A DNA stretch of 64,000 nucleotides from Thiohalobacter thiocyanaticus (GTDB lineage: Bacteria > Pseudomonadota > Gammaproteobacteria > Thiohalobacterales > Thiohalobacteraceae), in the NCBI RefSeq assembly GCF_003932505.1, contig NZ_QZMU01000001.1:372001-436000 (forward strand), given 5' to 3'. Of this stretch, positions 47,818 through 57,699 are shown piece by piece. Within the stretch, counting starts at the first letter, position 1; every line of letters begins with the position of its first letter. The notes beneath the pieces are model-generated. The model worked only from the letters and a program-made list of their open reading frames with translations, was not told the origin of the DNA and did not search any database. A program made the position numbers and the translations under genes.

Positions 47818-48278
47818 GGCCGCTGCTGCAATCCCTGTTTCTGCTGTGCCTGCTGGGGCCGGGCCCGGCCCTGGCCGCAGACCTGCAGGTGGAGGATCCC
47901 TGGGTCCGTGCCGGGCCGCCCACCGCCCGGGTCATGGCGGGTTACATGACCCTGCACAACCCCGGCGCCAGTGACCGTGAGATCGTGCGGGTGACCAGCC
48001 CTGCCTTCGAGCGGGTGGAGCTGCACCTGAGCCGGGTCGAGGACGGCATGGCACGCATGATTCCGCAGGACGCGCTGCGCATACCCGCTCACGGCAGCCT
48101 CGAACTGGCACCGGGCGGCTATCACCTGATGCTGTTCAACCCGGCCGCGCCCCTGCAGCCCGGCGACAAGGTGGAACTGACCCTGCAGGATGCCGCCGGC
48201 AACCGCCTGCAGGTCAGTGTCCCGGTCCGTCTGCCCACGGACGGTGATGCCGGCCACTCGCATCACCACCACCACTGA
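47814..48278 (+). CDS. PCu(A)C periplasmic copper chaperone
   Basis: The 154-residue protein has a signal peptide (MRPLLQSLFLLCLLGPGPALA) and the PCu(A)C fold with segments DPWVRAGPPTARVMAGYMTLHN, ELHLSRVEDGMARM and GGYHLMLFNP. Copper is bound by the conserved His/Met ligands (GGYHLM; MARMIPQ). The last residues are HSHHHHH, an extra histidine cluster that could bind Cu or Zn. It overlaps SCO upstream by 4 bp and shares a base with psd downstream (TGATG). Confidence 0.9.
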   Translation: MRPLLQSLFLLCLLGPGPALAADLQVEDPWVRAGPPTARVMAGYMTLHNPGASDREIVRVTSPAFERVELHLSRVEDGMARMIPQDALRIPAHGSLELAPGGYHLMLFNPAAPLQPGDKVELTLQDAAGNRLQVSVPVRLPTDGDAGHSHHHHH

Positions 48279-49162
48279 TGGCCGGGAACATCGACCGCCG
48301 GGCCGGCGCCTGGGACCACCTGCGCGCACTGCCCCAGTATCTGCTGCCGCATCACGCCCTCTCACGGCTGATGCTGCGTCTGACGCGGGTACGCACGCCC
48401 TGGGTGAAGAACCTGATCATCGACCGCATGCGGTATCACTTCCGCATCGACATCCGTGACGCGGTCCAGCCCGACCCGCACGCCTACCCCAGCTTCAACG
48501 CCTTCTTCACCCGGGCCCTGCGTCCCGACGCCCGGCCGCTGGCGGGCAGTGAATCCACCCTGGTCTCGCCGGTCGACGGCACCGTCAGCCAGGCCGGACA
48601 CATCGAGGTCAACCGGCTGCTGCAGGCCAAGGGCCGGCGCTTCACCCTGGAGACCCTGCTGGGCGGCGATGTCGAACTGGCCCGGACCTTCGCCGACGGC
48701 GACTTCGCCACCCTGTACCTGTCGCCGCGCGACTATCACCGCATCCACATGCCGCTGGCGGGCCGGCTGGAGAAGACCATCTATGTCCCGGGCCGGCTGT
48801 TCAGCGTCGCCCCCTACACGGTGCGCAGCGTGCCGCGCCTGTTCGCCCGCAACGAACGCCTGGTCTGCCTGTTCGACACCCCGGCCGGGCCCATGGCCAT
48901 GATCCTGGTGGGCGCCCTGTTCGTGGCCTGCATCGAGACCGTCTGGGCCGGCGTGGTCACCCCGCCGCACGGCCATCGCATACGGGTCGAGCCCGCTCCC
49001 GACAGCCCGCCGGTGCAGCTGGCGCGTGGGGCCGAGATGGGCCGCTTCAACATGGGCTCGACCGTCATCCTGCTGTTCCCGCCCGGGCGCATCGACTGGA
49101 CCGCCGAGCTGCCGCCCGGCCGCCACCTGCGCATGGGCGAGGCGCTCGGGCAGTTGCGGTAA
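48278..49162 (+). CDS. psd: Phosphatidylserine decarboxylase
   Basis: Psd makes phosphatidylethanolamine from phosphatidylserine at the inner membrane. The 294-residue proenzyme has the family marks FNAFFTRALRPDARPL, VSPVDGTVSQAG, SPRDYHRIHMPLAGRL and VAPYTVRSVPRLFARNERLV. Its cleavage site that creates the pyruvoyl group reads MGST (FNMGSTVILLF) instead of the more common LGST. It starts on the last base of the PCuAC stop codon, so it is likely translated from the same mRNA. Confidence 0.94.
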   Translation: MAGNIDRRAGAWDHLRALPQYLLPHHALSRLMLRLTRVRTPWVKNLIIDRMRYHFRIDIRDAVQPDPHAYPSFNAFFTRALRPDARPLAGSESTLVSPVDGTVSQAGHIEVNRLLQAKGRRFTLETLLGGDVELARTFADGDFATLYLSPRDYHRIHMPLAGRLEKTIYVPGRLFSVAPYTVRSVPRLFARNERLVCLFDTPAGPMAMILVGALFVACIETVWAGVVTPPHGHRIRVEPAPDSPPVQLARGAEMGRFNMGSTVILLFPPGRIDWTAELPPGRHLRMGEALGQLR

Positions 49163-49217
49163 AAATCTGGTATCCTGTGCCGCCACATCGAAACCGCACG
49201 CAACAGGCCCGGCCGTT

Positions 49218-50018
49218 ATGCATCCCATGCTCAACATCGCGACGCGCGCCGCGCGCGCCGCCGGTGACATTATTGTTCGCTACGTCGATCGGCTGGATGA
49301 GCTCAACGTCGCCAGCAAGGAACGCAACGACTATGTCTCCGAGGTCGACCGCAGGGCCGAGGACGCCATCATCCGCATCCTGCGCAAGGCCTATCCCGAC
49401 CACGGCATCCTGGCCGAGGAGTCCGGCATCCAGGCCGGCAGCAGCGATGAGTACCAGTGGATCATCGACCCGCTGGACGGCACCACCAATTTCCTGCACG
49501 GCTTTCCCCAGTTTTCGGTATCCATCGCCCTGTCCCACAAGGGCCGGCTGGAACAGGGCGTGGTCTACGACCCTCTGCGCCAGGAGCTGTTCACCGCCAG
49601 CCGCGGCAACGGTGCGCAGCTCAACAACCGCCGCCTGCGCGTGGCCCAGCGCAAGGGCCTGGAAGGCGCCCTGCTCGGCACGGGTTTCCCGTTCAAGACC
49701 CACGAACACCTGGAGGCCTATCTGGGCATGTTCCGCGACCTGCTGCTGGAGACCTCCGGTATCCGCCGTCCCGGTTCGGCCGCGCTGGATCTGGCCTATG
49801 TCGCCGCCGGACGCCTGGACGGTTTCTGGGAGCTGAAGCTCAACCCCTGGGACATGGCCGCCGGCGTGCTGCTGATCCAGGAAGCCGGCGGCATCGTCGG
49901 CGACTTCACCGGCGGGCATAAATTCATGCAGAGCGGTAATGTGGTCGCGGGCAATCCGAAGGTCTTCGCCGCCATCGTCAAGAAGCTCCGGCCCCACCTG
50001 ACCCCGGAGATGGGCTGA
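49218..50018 (+). CDS. suhB: Inositol-1-monophosphatase/SuhB-like protein
   Basis: This 266-residue member of the FIG superfamily hydrolyses inositol monophosphate or related phosphates and in many bacteria acts in ribosome biogenesis and antitermination. The Mg site motifs are ILAEESG, DPLDGTTNFLHGFPQFSVSIA and LNPWDMAAGVLLIQEAGG. The start ATG at 49,218 gives the expected N-terminus MHPMLNIATRAARAAGDII. The 55-bp upstream gap is short and might hold a promoter (a TATCCT-type -10 is visible). Confidence 0.94.
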   Translation: MHPMLNIATRAARAAGDIIVRYVDRLDELNVASKERNDYVSEVDRRAEDAIIRILRKAYPDHGILAEESGIQAGSSDEYQWIIDPLDGTTNFLHGFPQFSVSIALSHKGRLEQGVVYDPLRQELFTASRGNGAQLNNRRLRVAQRKGLEGALLGTGFPFKTHEHLEAYLGMFRDLLLETSGIRRPGSAALDLAYVAAGRLDGFWELKLNPWDMAAGVLLIQEAGGIVGDFTGGHKFMQSGNVVAGNPKVFAAIVKKLRPHLTPEMG

Positions 50019-50038
50019 GGCCGGGAGCACAAGAGCTT

Positions 50039-50262
50039 AAGAGCGCCACGGAATACACGGAAAGCACGGAAAAATATTATGGCAGAAGCAAATAGCGGCT
50101 CCGCCTGACTTGATGCCCGTCATTCCGGCGAAGGCCGGAATCCATTGACCACGGCGGTTTCTGGATTCCGGCCTTCGCCGGAATGACGAAAAAGCATTTA
50201 AGAGGGTTCAGCCTTGGACACAATAATGTCCGTGCTTTCCGTGTATTCCGTGGCGCTCTTGA
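50039..50262. repeat. Family A shell around a family B palindrome
   Basis: Outer arms GAGCGCCACGGAATACACGG (50,041 on) and GTGTATTCCGTGGCGCTC (to 50,258) are family A. Between them CGTCATTCCGGCGAAGGCCG and CGGCCTTCGCCGGAATGACG (50,118-50,188) form a family B palindrome with the core GGTTTCTGGATTC. Confidence 0.8.
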
Positions 50263-50331
50263 AACATTCAAGTTCCGCCCGCCCGGGCCGATCTGAGGGA
50301 CAAGCCCCGCAGACAACGGAAACCGCCCGCG

Positions 50332-50565
50332 ATGAAAGTCTCACCCCGCTACCATACCGATCCCGACGGCCTGGAACTGGAACTGACCCTGCGCGACATG
50401 CTGGCCGGCATGGAGGAGATCTACAGTACCGAGGCGCTGGCGTTCGCCGACTGCGGCATGGAAATCCTGTCCATCGAGCCGCCCGGGCAGCCCGTGACTG
50501 ACATCCCCGCGCCGGCCCCGCAGGCGGCCCCGGCCCGCGTTCTGCCCTTTCGCCGCACCGCCTGA
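50332..50565 (+). CDS. Small hypothetical protein
   Basis: The 77-residue protein starts MKVSPRYHTDPDGLELELTL and contains one cysteine in FADCGMEIL. It is soluble, with no signal or membrane segment, and its C-terminus is Pro/Ala-rich (PAPAPQAAPARVLPF). No family is recognised. It is flanked by a repeat upstream and a rho-independent terminator about 56 bp downstream of the stop, which supports a real transcription unit. Confidence 0.5.
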   Translation: MKVSPRYHTDPDGLELELTLRDMLAGMEEIYSTEALAFADCGMEILSIEPPGQPVTDIPAPAPQAAPARVLPFRRTA

Positions 50566-50620
50566 CCCACCGCAAAGCACCCGGGCCGTCCTTCTCGTTA
50601 CGATAACCTCTTGATTTGTA

Positions 50621-50645
50621 ATCCCGTTTCGCATGCGGGGTTTTT
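50621..50645 (+). terminator. Rho-independent terminator
   Basis: ATCCCG and CGGGGT form a 6-bp stem with a 9-nt loop, followed by TTTTT. It lies about 56 bp after the stop of the small gene at 50,332 and before the next gene at 50,731. Confidence 0.6.
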
Positions 50646-50730
50646 GTGTTATACAGGTTGCAAGTGGATGCAGTTTCCGCGGCACGGTCGCGAAACGACA
50701 CAATAAATCCACGCAACGCGAGGGGACACA

Positions 50731-51066
50731 ATGAAGAAGACTCTGCTGGTGCTGCTCACCCCACCCTTTGCCGCCTGCCGCTACGGCTGCGCCGGCTGCT
50801 GTGCCGCCCCCATCGGGGTGTTCTGGCTGGCCGGTATCGTCGGCATCCTCTACGGCCTGATCTGGGGCGGCCCGGCCGAGGGCACCGGCGGCCAGACCGC
50901 CCTGCTCGGACTGGGTCTGTGGACACTGGCCTCGGTCTGGGCCGCGCTGACCATCCGCGGTGCCGACGACGACAAGTGCCAGAATCGCAGCAGCACCCTG
51001 TGCAGCAGGATACTGCCCAGTCTGGACGAGCACGACCCCATGGACGAAGTACGCAAGGCGCGCTGA
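50731..51066 (+). CDS. Cys-rich small membrane protein
   Basis: The 111-residue protein starts MKKTLLVLLTPPFAACRYGCAGCCAAPIGVF, with four cysteines close together in CRYGCAGCC, a likely metal-binding site just before two membrane helices (VFWLAGIVGILYGLIWG and ALLGLGLWTLASVWAALTI). The C-terminal half is hydrophilic with a further pair of cysteines (DKCQNRSSTLCSR). It precedes a CDF-like gene by about 100 bp on the same strand. The cysteine pattern and partner suggest metal handling, but no known family is assigned. Confidence 0.65.
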   Translation: MKKTLLVLLTPPFAACRYGCAGCCAAPIGVFWLAGIVGILYGLIWGGPAEGTGGQTALLGLGLWTLASVWAALTIRGADDDKCQNRSSTLCSRILPSLDEHDPMDEVRKAR

Positions 51067-51171
51067 GTCGCCGGCTTCGTCCCGGGGACGGATTGCAACA
51101 GCCCCGCTCTTCTGTCAGCCTGCGGCGATGGCTGGCAGGCGCGCCTGCCGCTTCCCTGACCGTCCCGCACG

Positions 51172-51786
51172 ATGAGTGGCTGCTGCGACAACGATTGTTC
51201 CCTGGATGCCCGACAGACACGGCAGCGCCGCACGCTGCGGATCGTGCTCGGCATCAATGCTACCCTGTTCCTGGTGATTGCGGGCGCCGCCCTGTATGGC
51301 GGCTCATCAGCGCTGCTGGCCGACAGTCTGGACAACCTGGGTGATGCCCTCACCTACGGGCTGAGCCTGTATGCCGTCAGCCGCGGGGCGATGGCCAAGG
51401 CGCGAGTGGCTCTGTTCAAGGGCTGGCTGATCGTGCTCGCGGCCGGCGTGGTTCTGGCCCAGGTCATCTATCGCGCATTCGTCCCAAGTCTGCCCCTGTT
51501 CGAGGTCATGGGCATCTTCAGCCTGCTGGCACTCGCGGCCAACAGCCTGTGCCTGTATCTGCTCTGGCGGCACCGTCACGAGGACGTGAACATGAGTTCG
51601 GTGTGGGAATGCTCGCGCAACGACATTGTATCCAACCTGTCGGTATTCGCCGCCGCGGGCGGGGTCTGGCTGACCGGCTCGGGCTGGCCGGACACCCTGG
51701 TGGCGCTGGTGCTGGTGATCTTTCTGCTGCGTTCGGGCTTCGGTGTGATCGCCTCGGCCAGGCGGGAACTGCACGTCGCGGCCTGA
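51172..51786 (+). CDS. CDF-family (cation diffusion facilitator) transporter, short
   Basis: The 204-residue protein starts MSGCCDNDCSLDARQT, a cysteine-rich N-terminus, and has about six membrane helices. The motif LLADSLDNLGDALTYG carries the paired metal-site aspartates of the CDF transmembrane domain, and EDVNMSSVWECSRNDIVSNL the second. Length is about 100 residues shorter than a typical CzcD/FieF because the C-terminal cytoplasmic dimer domain is lacking. It would pump a divalent cation such as Zn or Co out of the cytoplasm. The gene is next to a Cys-rich partner. Confidence 0.8.
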   Translation: MSGCCDNDCSLDARQTRQRRTLRIVLGINATLFLVIAGAALYGGSSALLADSLDNLGDALTYGLSLYAVSRGAMAKARVALFKGWLIVLAAGVVLAQVIYRAFVPSLPLFEVMGIFSLLALAANSLCLYLLWRHRHEDVNMSSVWECSRNDIVSNLSVFAAAGGVWLTGSGWPDTLVALVLVIFLLRSGFGVIASARRELHVAA

Positions 51787-51791
51787 AAAAA

Positions 51792-51907
51792 ATAGCCACG
51801 GAATACACGGAAAACACGGACGATTGCTTGCCGGCGCACGCGCTACGCGCAGCGCCGGAAAACAAAAAATTTTTTGTCCGTGCTTTCCGTGTATTCCGTG
51901 GCTATCT
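51792..51907. repeat. Family A palindrome after the CDF gene
   Basis: TAGCCACGGAATACACGGAA (51,793 on) is inverted as TCCGTGTATTCCGTGGCTA (to 51,904). The core is the GCCGGCGCACGCGC hairpin. It fills the convergent gap between the CDF gene and secF. Confidence 0.8.
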
Positions 51908-51933
51908 TGTATGCTTTTTTATAACACAAGGCC

Positions 51934-52866
51934 CTACGGCTGGTCGTCAACCTGGGGGCCTTCCTTCTTGACCGGCATCAGGTCCTGCTTGCTCACCCCG
52001 AGCTGCAGGGCGACATTGCTGGCGACATAGATGGAGGAATAGGTTCCGACCAGGATGCCCACCAGCAGGGCGAAGGCGAAGGAGTGAATCACCTCACCGC
52101 CCAGCACGAACAGGGCGACCACCACCAGCAGGGTGGTCAGGGAGGTCATCAGGGTGCGCGACAGGGTCTGGTTGATGGAGGCGTTCATCACCCCGGCCGG
52201 GCTCTGCTTGCGGATCTTGCGGAAATTCTCGCGGATGCGGTCGAACACCACGATGGTGTCGTTGAGCGAGTAGCCGATAATGGCCAGCAGCGCGGCCAGT
52301 ACGGTCAGATCGAATTCCATCTGCGTGACCGAGAACAAGCCGAGGGTGATGGTCACGTCATGGATCAATGCGGCCACCGCGCCCACCGAGAGGCGGTACT
52401 CGAAGCGCAGGGTGACATAGACCAGGATGCCGATCAGGGCATAGAGCATGGCCAGCCCACCCTTTTCGGTCAGCTCCTCGCCGACCTGGGCGCCGACGAA
52501 TTCCACCCGGCGCATCTCCACTCCCGCATTGTGCTCGCGCAGCAGCGTCAGCAGCCGGCTGCTCAGCTCGGCCTGACTCTCGGCCCGCGGGGCGAGCCGG
52601 ATCAGCACCTCGCGCGAGGAGCCGAAGTACTGCACCTGGGCGGCCTCGAATCCGTCGTCCTGCAGCGCGGTACGGATCGACTCCAGTTCCTGGGGCTGAG
52701 GATAACCGACCTCGATCAGGGTGCCGCCGGTGAAGTCGATGCCGAAATTCAGCCCGCGGGTGGCCAGCGAACCGATGGCAACCAGGATCAGCAGCAGCGA
52801 GAAGGCGAAGGCCAGCTTGCGCTTGCCCATGAAGTCAATGTTTGTCTGTCCGCTCAACAGTCGCAT
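51934..52866 (-). CDS. secF: Protein translocase subunit SecF
   Basis: SecF works with SecD to finish protein export using the proton gradient. The 310-residue protein has six membrane helices, the N-terminal LNFGIDFTGGTLIEVGYP, and the SecD/SecF export domain with YSLNDTIVVFDRIRENFRK. It is transcribed after secD with a 9-bp gap, and the full-length protein matches the family. The 5' end of the convergent CDF gene repeat lies 27 bp beyond its stop. Confidence 0.96.
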   Translation of the reverse strand: MRLLSGQTNIDFMGKRKLAFAFSLLLILVAIGSLATRGLNFGIDFTGGTLIEVGYPQPQELESIRTALQDDGFEAAQVQYFGSSREVLIRLAPRAESQAELSSRLLTLLREHNAGVEMRRVEFVGAQVGEELTEKGGLAMLYALIGILVYVTLRFEYRLSVGAVAALIHDVTITLGLFSVTQMEFDLTVLAALLAIIGYSLNDTIVVFDRIRENFRKIRKQSPAGVMNASINQTLSRTLMTSLTTLLVVVALFVLGGEVIHSFAFALLVGILVGTYSSIYVASNVALQLGVSKQDLMPVKKEGPQVDDQP

Positions 52867-52875
52867 GGCAATGCC

Positions 52876-54741
52876 TTATATGGAGAGTTTCTGCAGCCGG
52901 CGGCCGCCGTAGACCAGGTTGACCAGCGCCCGGGTGCCCATGATGGCCGTGAACATGGAAGTCACGATGCCGATGGACAGGGTCACGGCGAAGCCCTTGA
53001 CCGGGCCGGTGCCGAAGCTGAACAGCACGATGGCCGCGATCAGGGTGGTGATGTTGGCGTCGGCGATGGTGGAGAAGGCCTTCTCGTAACCGGAGTGGAT
53101 GCTGGCCTGCGGGCTGTTGCCGTTGCGGATCTCCTCGCGGATGCGCTCGAAGATGAGCACATTGGCGTCCACCGCCATGCCCACGGTGAGCACGATGCCG
53201 GCAATACCCGGCAGGGTCAGGGTGGCCTGCAGCATGGACAGCACGGCGACGATCAGCACCAGATTCATGGTGAGCGCCAGGTTGGCCACCAGGCCGAAGG
53301 CCTTGTAGTAGATCGCCATGAAGATCAGCACGCCGATGAAGCCGATGAGCACCGACAGCTGGCCCTGCTCGACGTTCTCGCGGCCCATGCTGGGACCGAC
53401 CGTGCGTTCCTCGATGATCTCGATGGGCGCGGCCAGGGCGCCGGCACGCAGCAGCAGGGCCAGGTCGCGGGCCTCGTTGGTGCTGTCCAGGCCGGTGATC
53501 TGGAAGCGCCGGCTGAGCTGGTCGCGGATGGTCGCGATGTTGATCACTTCCTTGATGGTGCGCTTTTCCTTGACCAGTTCACCGTCGATCTCGCGGGTCT
53601 CGACCTTGTTCTCGATGAACAGCACCGCCATCGGCCGGCCGATGTTGTCCCGGGTTGCGTCCTGCATCTGGCTGGCGCCGGCGCCGTCCAGGTTGATGAA
53701 CACGGCCGAGCCTCCGGTGTCCTGATCGAAGCCGGAGGAGGCGTTGGTGATGCGGTCGCCGGTGACGATCACCCGTCGCTCCAGCAGCACCGGCTGGCCG
53801 TCGCGGGTCTGATGCAGCTCGGTGCCGATGGGCGCGCGGCCGGTTTCGGCGGCTTCGTAGGGATCGTTCTTCTCATCCACCAGCCGGAATTCCAGGGTGG
53901 CGGTCGCACCCAGGATCTCCTTGGCCCGCGCCGTGTCCTGCACGCCCGGAAGCTGCACCACGATGCGCCGGTCGCCCTGCTGCTGGATGACCGGTTCGGC
54001 CACGCCCAGCTCGTTGACACGGTTGCGCAGGGTGGTGATGTTCTGCTGCAGGGCGAAGTTGCGGATCTGGCGCAGTTCCGCCTCGGGGATGCGGGCGACC
54101 ACATGGTGATTGTCGCCACTCGCCTCGGCGTTGAATTCCAGATCGCCGAACTCGTCCTCGAGTGCCTTCAGCGCCGCCTGCTGATCCTCGGGCGAGCGGA
54201 ACTGGGCGACGATGGCCCCGTCCTTGCGGCCGATGGTGATGTAGCGGATGGGATCGTCGAGCTGGCGCAGGTAGCCGCGGAAGTCGTCCACGTAACGCTG
54301 CTCGGCCTGGGCGACGGCGGCCTCCATGTCCACTTCCAGCAGGAAGTGCACGCCGCCGCGCAGATCCAGGCCCAGGTACATGGGTTTGGCGTTCAGCGCC
54401 GTCAGCCAGTCGGGTTCGGCACTGGCCAGATTGAGCGCCACCACGAAATCGCCGCCCAGCGCCGCCTGCACCAGATCGGCCCCTTCGAGCTGCTCCTCGG
54501 TGCGATTGAAACGCACCAGCAACCGCTCGTCCTGCAGTTCGACGGCCTTGGGCTCGATCCCCTCGGTTTTCAGCGTGGTGCGCACCTGGTCGGCGATGGC
54601 CGCGTCCACCTGCTCGCCCCGGCTGGCGGAAACCTGGATGGCGGGGTCCTCGCCATAGAGATTGGGCAGGGCGTAGATCACACCCACCAGAACGATGACC
54701 AGTATCAGCAGATACTTCCAGAACGGATAGCGGTTAATCAT
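52876..54741 (-). CDS. secD: Protein translocase subunit SecD
   Basis: The 621-residue SecD has an N-terminal membrane helix (FWKYLLILVIVLVGVIYAL), the long periplasmic domain including LGLDLRGGVHFLLEVDME, and a C-terminal six-helix region with VDANVLIFERIREEIRNG, which is characteristic. SecD and SecF form one complex in the inner membrane. It lies between yajC and secF, the conserved order. Confidence 0.97.
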   Translation of the reverse strand: MINRYPFWKYLLILVIVLVGVIYALPNLYGEDPAIQVSASRGEQVDAAIADQVRTTLKTEGIEPKAVELQDERLLVRFNRTEEQLEGADLVQAALGGDFVVALNLASAEPDWLTALNAKPMYLGLDLRGGVHFLLEVDMEAAVAQAEQRYVDDFRGYLRQLDDPIRYITIGRKDGAIVAQFRSPEDQQAALKALEDEFGDLEFNAEASGDNHHVVARIPEAELRQIRNFALQQNITTLRNRVNELGVAEPVIQQQGDRRIVVQLPGVQDTARAKEILGATATLEFRLVDEKNDPYEAAETGRAPIGTELHQTRDGQPVLLERRVIVTGDRITNASSGFDQDTGGSAVFINLDGAGASQMQDATRDNIGRPMAVLFIENKVETREIDGELVKEKRTIKEVINIATIRDQLSRRFQITGLDSTNEARDLALLLRAGALAAPIEIIEERTVGPSMGRENVEQGQLSVLIGFIGVLIFMAIYYKAFGLVANLALTMNLVLIVAVLSMLQATLTLPGIAGIVLTVGMAVDANVLIFERIREEIRNGNSPQASIHSGYEKAFSTIADANITTLIAAIVLFSFGTGPVKGFAVTLSIGIVTSMFTAIMGTRALVNLVYGGRRLQKLSI

Positions 54742-54811
54742 GGAACGGGACCATCCTCGGGACTGCGACGCAGTTATATTATTGGTGTTTCCAGCCGCTG
54801 CACGGCCGGGC

Positions 54812-55156
54812 TCAGGCGTCCTTGAAGGTGCCCTTGGGCATCAGTGAGGCCACGGCGTGGCGCTGGATCTTGATCTCGACATTGTCGGCGATCTTCACAG
54901 TGACGAAGTTGTCGCCCACCTCGGTGATCTTGCCCAGCACGCCGCCGTTGGTGACCACTTCGTCGCCCTTGCCCAGGGCCTCGACCATGGCCTTGTGCTC
55001 CTTGACCTTCTTCTGCTGCGGACGGATGAGCAGGAACCAGAACACGACGAAGATCAGGATAAGCGGCAGAAAGCTCATCAGGGGGTCGGGCTGGCCCGCG
55101 GCCGGAGCATCCTGGGCCCAGGCCGGGCTGATGAAGAAATCGAGCAGAGTTTCCAT
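54812..55156 (-). CDS. yajC: Preprotein translocase subunit YajC
   Basis: The 114-residue single-helix inner-membrane protein associates with SecDF. It has the helix PLILIFVVFWFLLIRPQQKKVKEHKAM and the conserved GDEVVTNGGVLGKITEVGDNFVTVKI segment. The start is the ATG at 55,156 (METLLDFFISPAWAQ), an upstream in-frame start at 55,189 is rejected as less conserved. It precedes secD by 70 bp. Confidence 0.95.
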   Translation of the reverse strand: METLLDFFISPAWAQDAPAAGQPDPLMSFLPLILIFVVFWFLLIRPQQKKVKEHKAMVEALGKGDEVVTNGGVLGKITEVGDNFVTVKIADNVEIKIQRHAVASLMPKGTFKDA

Positions 55157-55231
55157 CTGTAAATCCCTATTGCGGTTGTGAATCGGCAATTGACCCCCGC
55201 GGGGGGCCGAGGGTGATAAAGGCCGCGCGCA

Positions 55232-56365
<1,134 letters not shown>

Positions 56366-56377
56366 TCATGAAAATAT

Positions 56378-56557
56378 TCACCACAAAGGGCACGAAGGCA
56401 CGAAGGCACGAAGAGAAGATTCCTGATTCATCCGTCATTGCGAGACACGAAGTGCCGTGGCAATCTCGTTCGGCGTTCCTCGCTGCGGAAAGAGATTGCT
56501 TCGCTTCCGCTCGCAATGACGGGGTTGTTCTTCTCTGTGTCCTTCGTGGTTCATCTT
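56378..56557. repeat. Family F shell around a family D palindrome
   Basis: Outer arms CACCACAAAGGGCACGAAGG (56,380 on) and CTTCGTGGTTCAT (to 56,553) are inverted. Inside lies a family D palindrome from CCGTCATTGCGAGACACG to CGCTCGCAATGACGG (56,432-56,522). The queA stop codon TGA (plus TCA, 56,551-56,553) lies within the outer arm. Confidence 0.75.
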
Positions 56558-57603
56558 TTGAAATGCTCCAGCGCCAGCCCGGCGCGGCTGAGCAGCATGG
56601 CGTCGCCGTAGCTGAAGAAGCGGTATTCCGCCTCCACCGCATGGCGGTAGGCCTGCATGACGGGTTCACAGCCGGCGAAGGCGCACACCAGCATCAGCAG
56701 GGTCGACTCAGGCAGGTGGAAGTTGGTCAGCAGCAGGTCCACCACCCGGAATTCATAGCCCGGGGTGATGAACAGCCTTGTCTCGCCGGCGAAGGGCCGC
56801 AGCGCGCCGTCCGCGGCGGCAGCCTCCAGGCTGCGCACCACCGTGGTGCCCACGGCCAGCACCCGGCCGCCGCGCGCGCGCGTGGCCTCGATCCGGGCCA
56901 CTGCCGCTTCACCCACTTCCACGTATTCGGCATGCATCCGGTGGGCATTCAGGTCATCCACCCGCACCGGCTGGAAGGTGCCCGCGCCCACATGCAGCGT
57001 GACCCGGGCCGTCTCCACCCCGGCCCCGGCCAGCCGTTCCAGCATGGCTGCATCGAAGTGCAGCCCGGCGGTGGGCGCGGCCACCGCCCCCGGCACCCGC
57101 GCAAACAGGGTCTGGTAACGCTCGCGGTCCTCGGCCTGGTCGGGACGCTGAATGTAGGGCGGCAGCGGCACATGACCGTGCGCTTCCAGCCATTCCGTCA
57201 CCGTGCGCTCAGGTGGAAAGCACAGCCGGAACAGCTCACCTTCGCGTCCCGCCACCTCGACCTCCAGCACCTCCTCCAGATACAGCCGCGCCCCCGGCTT
57301 CGGCGATTTGCTGGCGCGCACATGGGCCAGGGCGGTGCGTGCATCCAGCACCCGCTCGATCAGTACCTCCACCCGGCCGCCGCTGGCCTTGAGGCCGTGC
57401 AGGCGGGCCGGGATCACCCGGGTGTCATTGATCACCAGCAGGTCCCCGGGGCGCAGGTAGTCGGGCAGTTCGGCAAAGCGCGCGTCCCGCCAGTCACCGC
57501 TGGCGCCGTCGACCGTGAGCATGCGGCTGGCGTCGCGCCGGGCCAGCGGCATCTGGGCGATCAGGTGCTCGGGAAGAAGGTAGTGAAAATCACTGCGTTG
57601 CAT
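56551..57603 (-). CDS. queA: S-adenosylmethionine:tRNA ribosyltransferase-isomerase
   Basis: QueA adds the ribosyl part of SAM to preQ1-tRNA to give epoxyqueuosine. The 350-residue protein starts [20 protein letters not shown] (ATG at 57,603). Family marks include [49 protein letters not shown] and [12 protein letters not shown], and the C-terminal [18 protein letters not shown]. It lies upstream of tgt, so the two form a queuosine block. The stop is inside a repeat arm. Confidence 0.96.
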   Translation of the reverse strand: MQRSDFHYLLPEHLIAQMPLARRDASRMLTVDGASGDWRDARFAELPDYLRPGDLLVINDTRVIPARLHGLKASGGRVEVLIERVLDARTALAHVRASKSPKPGARLYLEEVLEVEVAGREGELFRLCFPPERTVTEWLEAHGHVPLPPYIQRPDQAEDRERYQTLFARVPGAVAAPTAGLHFDAAMLERLAGAGVETARVTLHVGAGTFQPVRVDDLNAHRMHAEYVEVGEAAVARIEATRARGGRVLAVGTTVVRSLEAAAADGALRPFAGETRLFITPGYEFRVVDLLLTNFHLPESTLLMLVCAFAGCEPVMQAYRHAVEAEYRFFSYGDAMLLSRAGLALEHFKR

Positions 57604-57642
57604 GGCGCGGCATGGTATCACAGCCCGGCGTTCCCGCCCCGG

Positions 57643-57670
57643 TTGTCCCGACCGCCGTATACCGTATACT
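57643..57670 (+). promoter_or_regulatory. Sigma70-type promoter for tRNA-Leu (CAA)
   Basis: TTGTCC (57,643-57,648), a 16-bp spacer and TATACT (57,665-57,670) match the consensus. It lies 30 bp upstream of the tRNA-Leu gene. Confidence 0.65.
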
Positions 57671-57699
57671 ACGCCACTCCGGCCCGCGCCGGACGCCCT

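Noticed and set aside
49140..49217. A strong promoter before suhB from TTGCGG and TATCCT
   Set aside because: The two hexamers are only 11 bp apart, too close for a sigma70 promoter.
50596..50650. A remnant tRNA near GATTTGTAATC before the Cys-rich gene
   Set aside because: No acceptor stem or T-arm can be paired; the segment is better read as a terminator hairpin with a T run.
52084..54825. Plus-strand frame of over 900 codons opposite secD and secF
   Set aside because: It is antisense to two certain genes, with no domain and skewed His/Gln composition.
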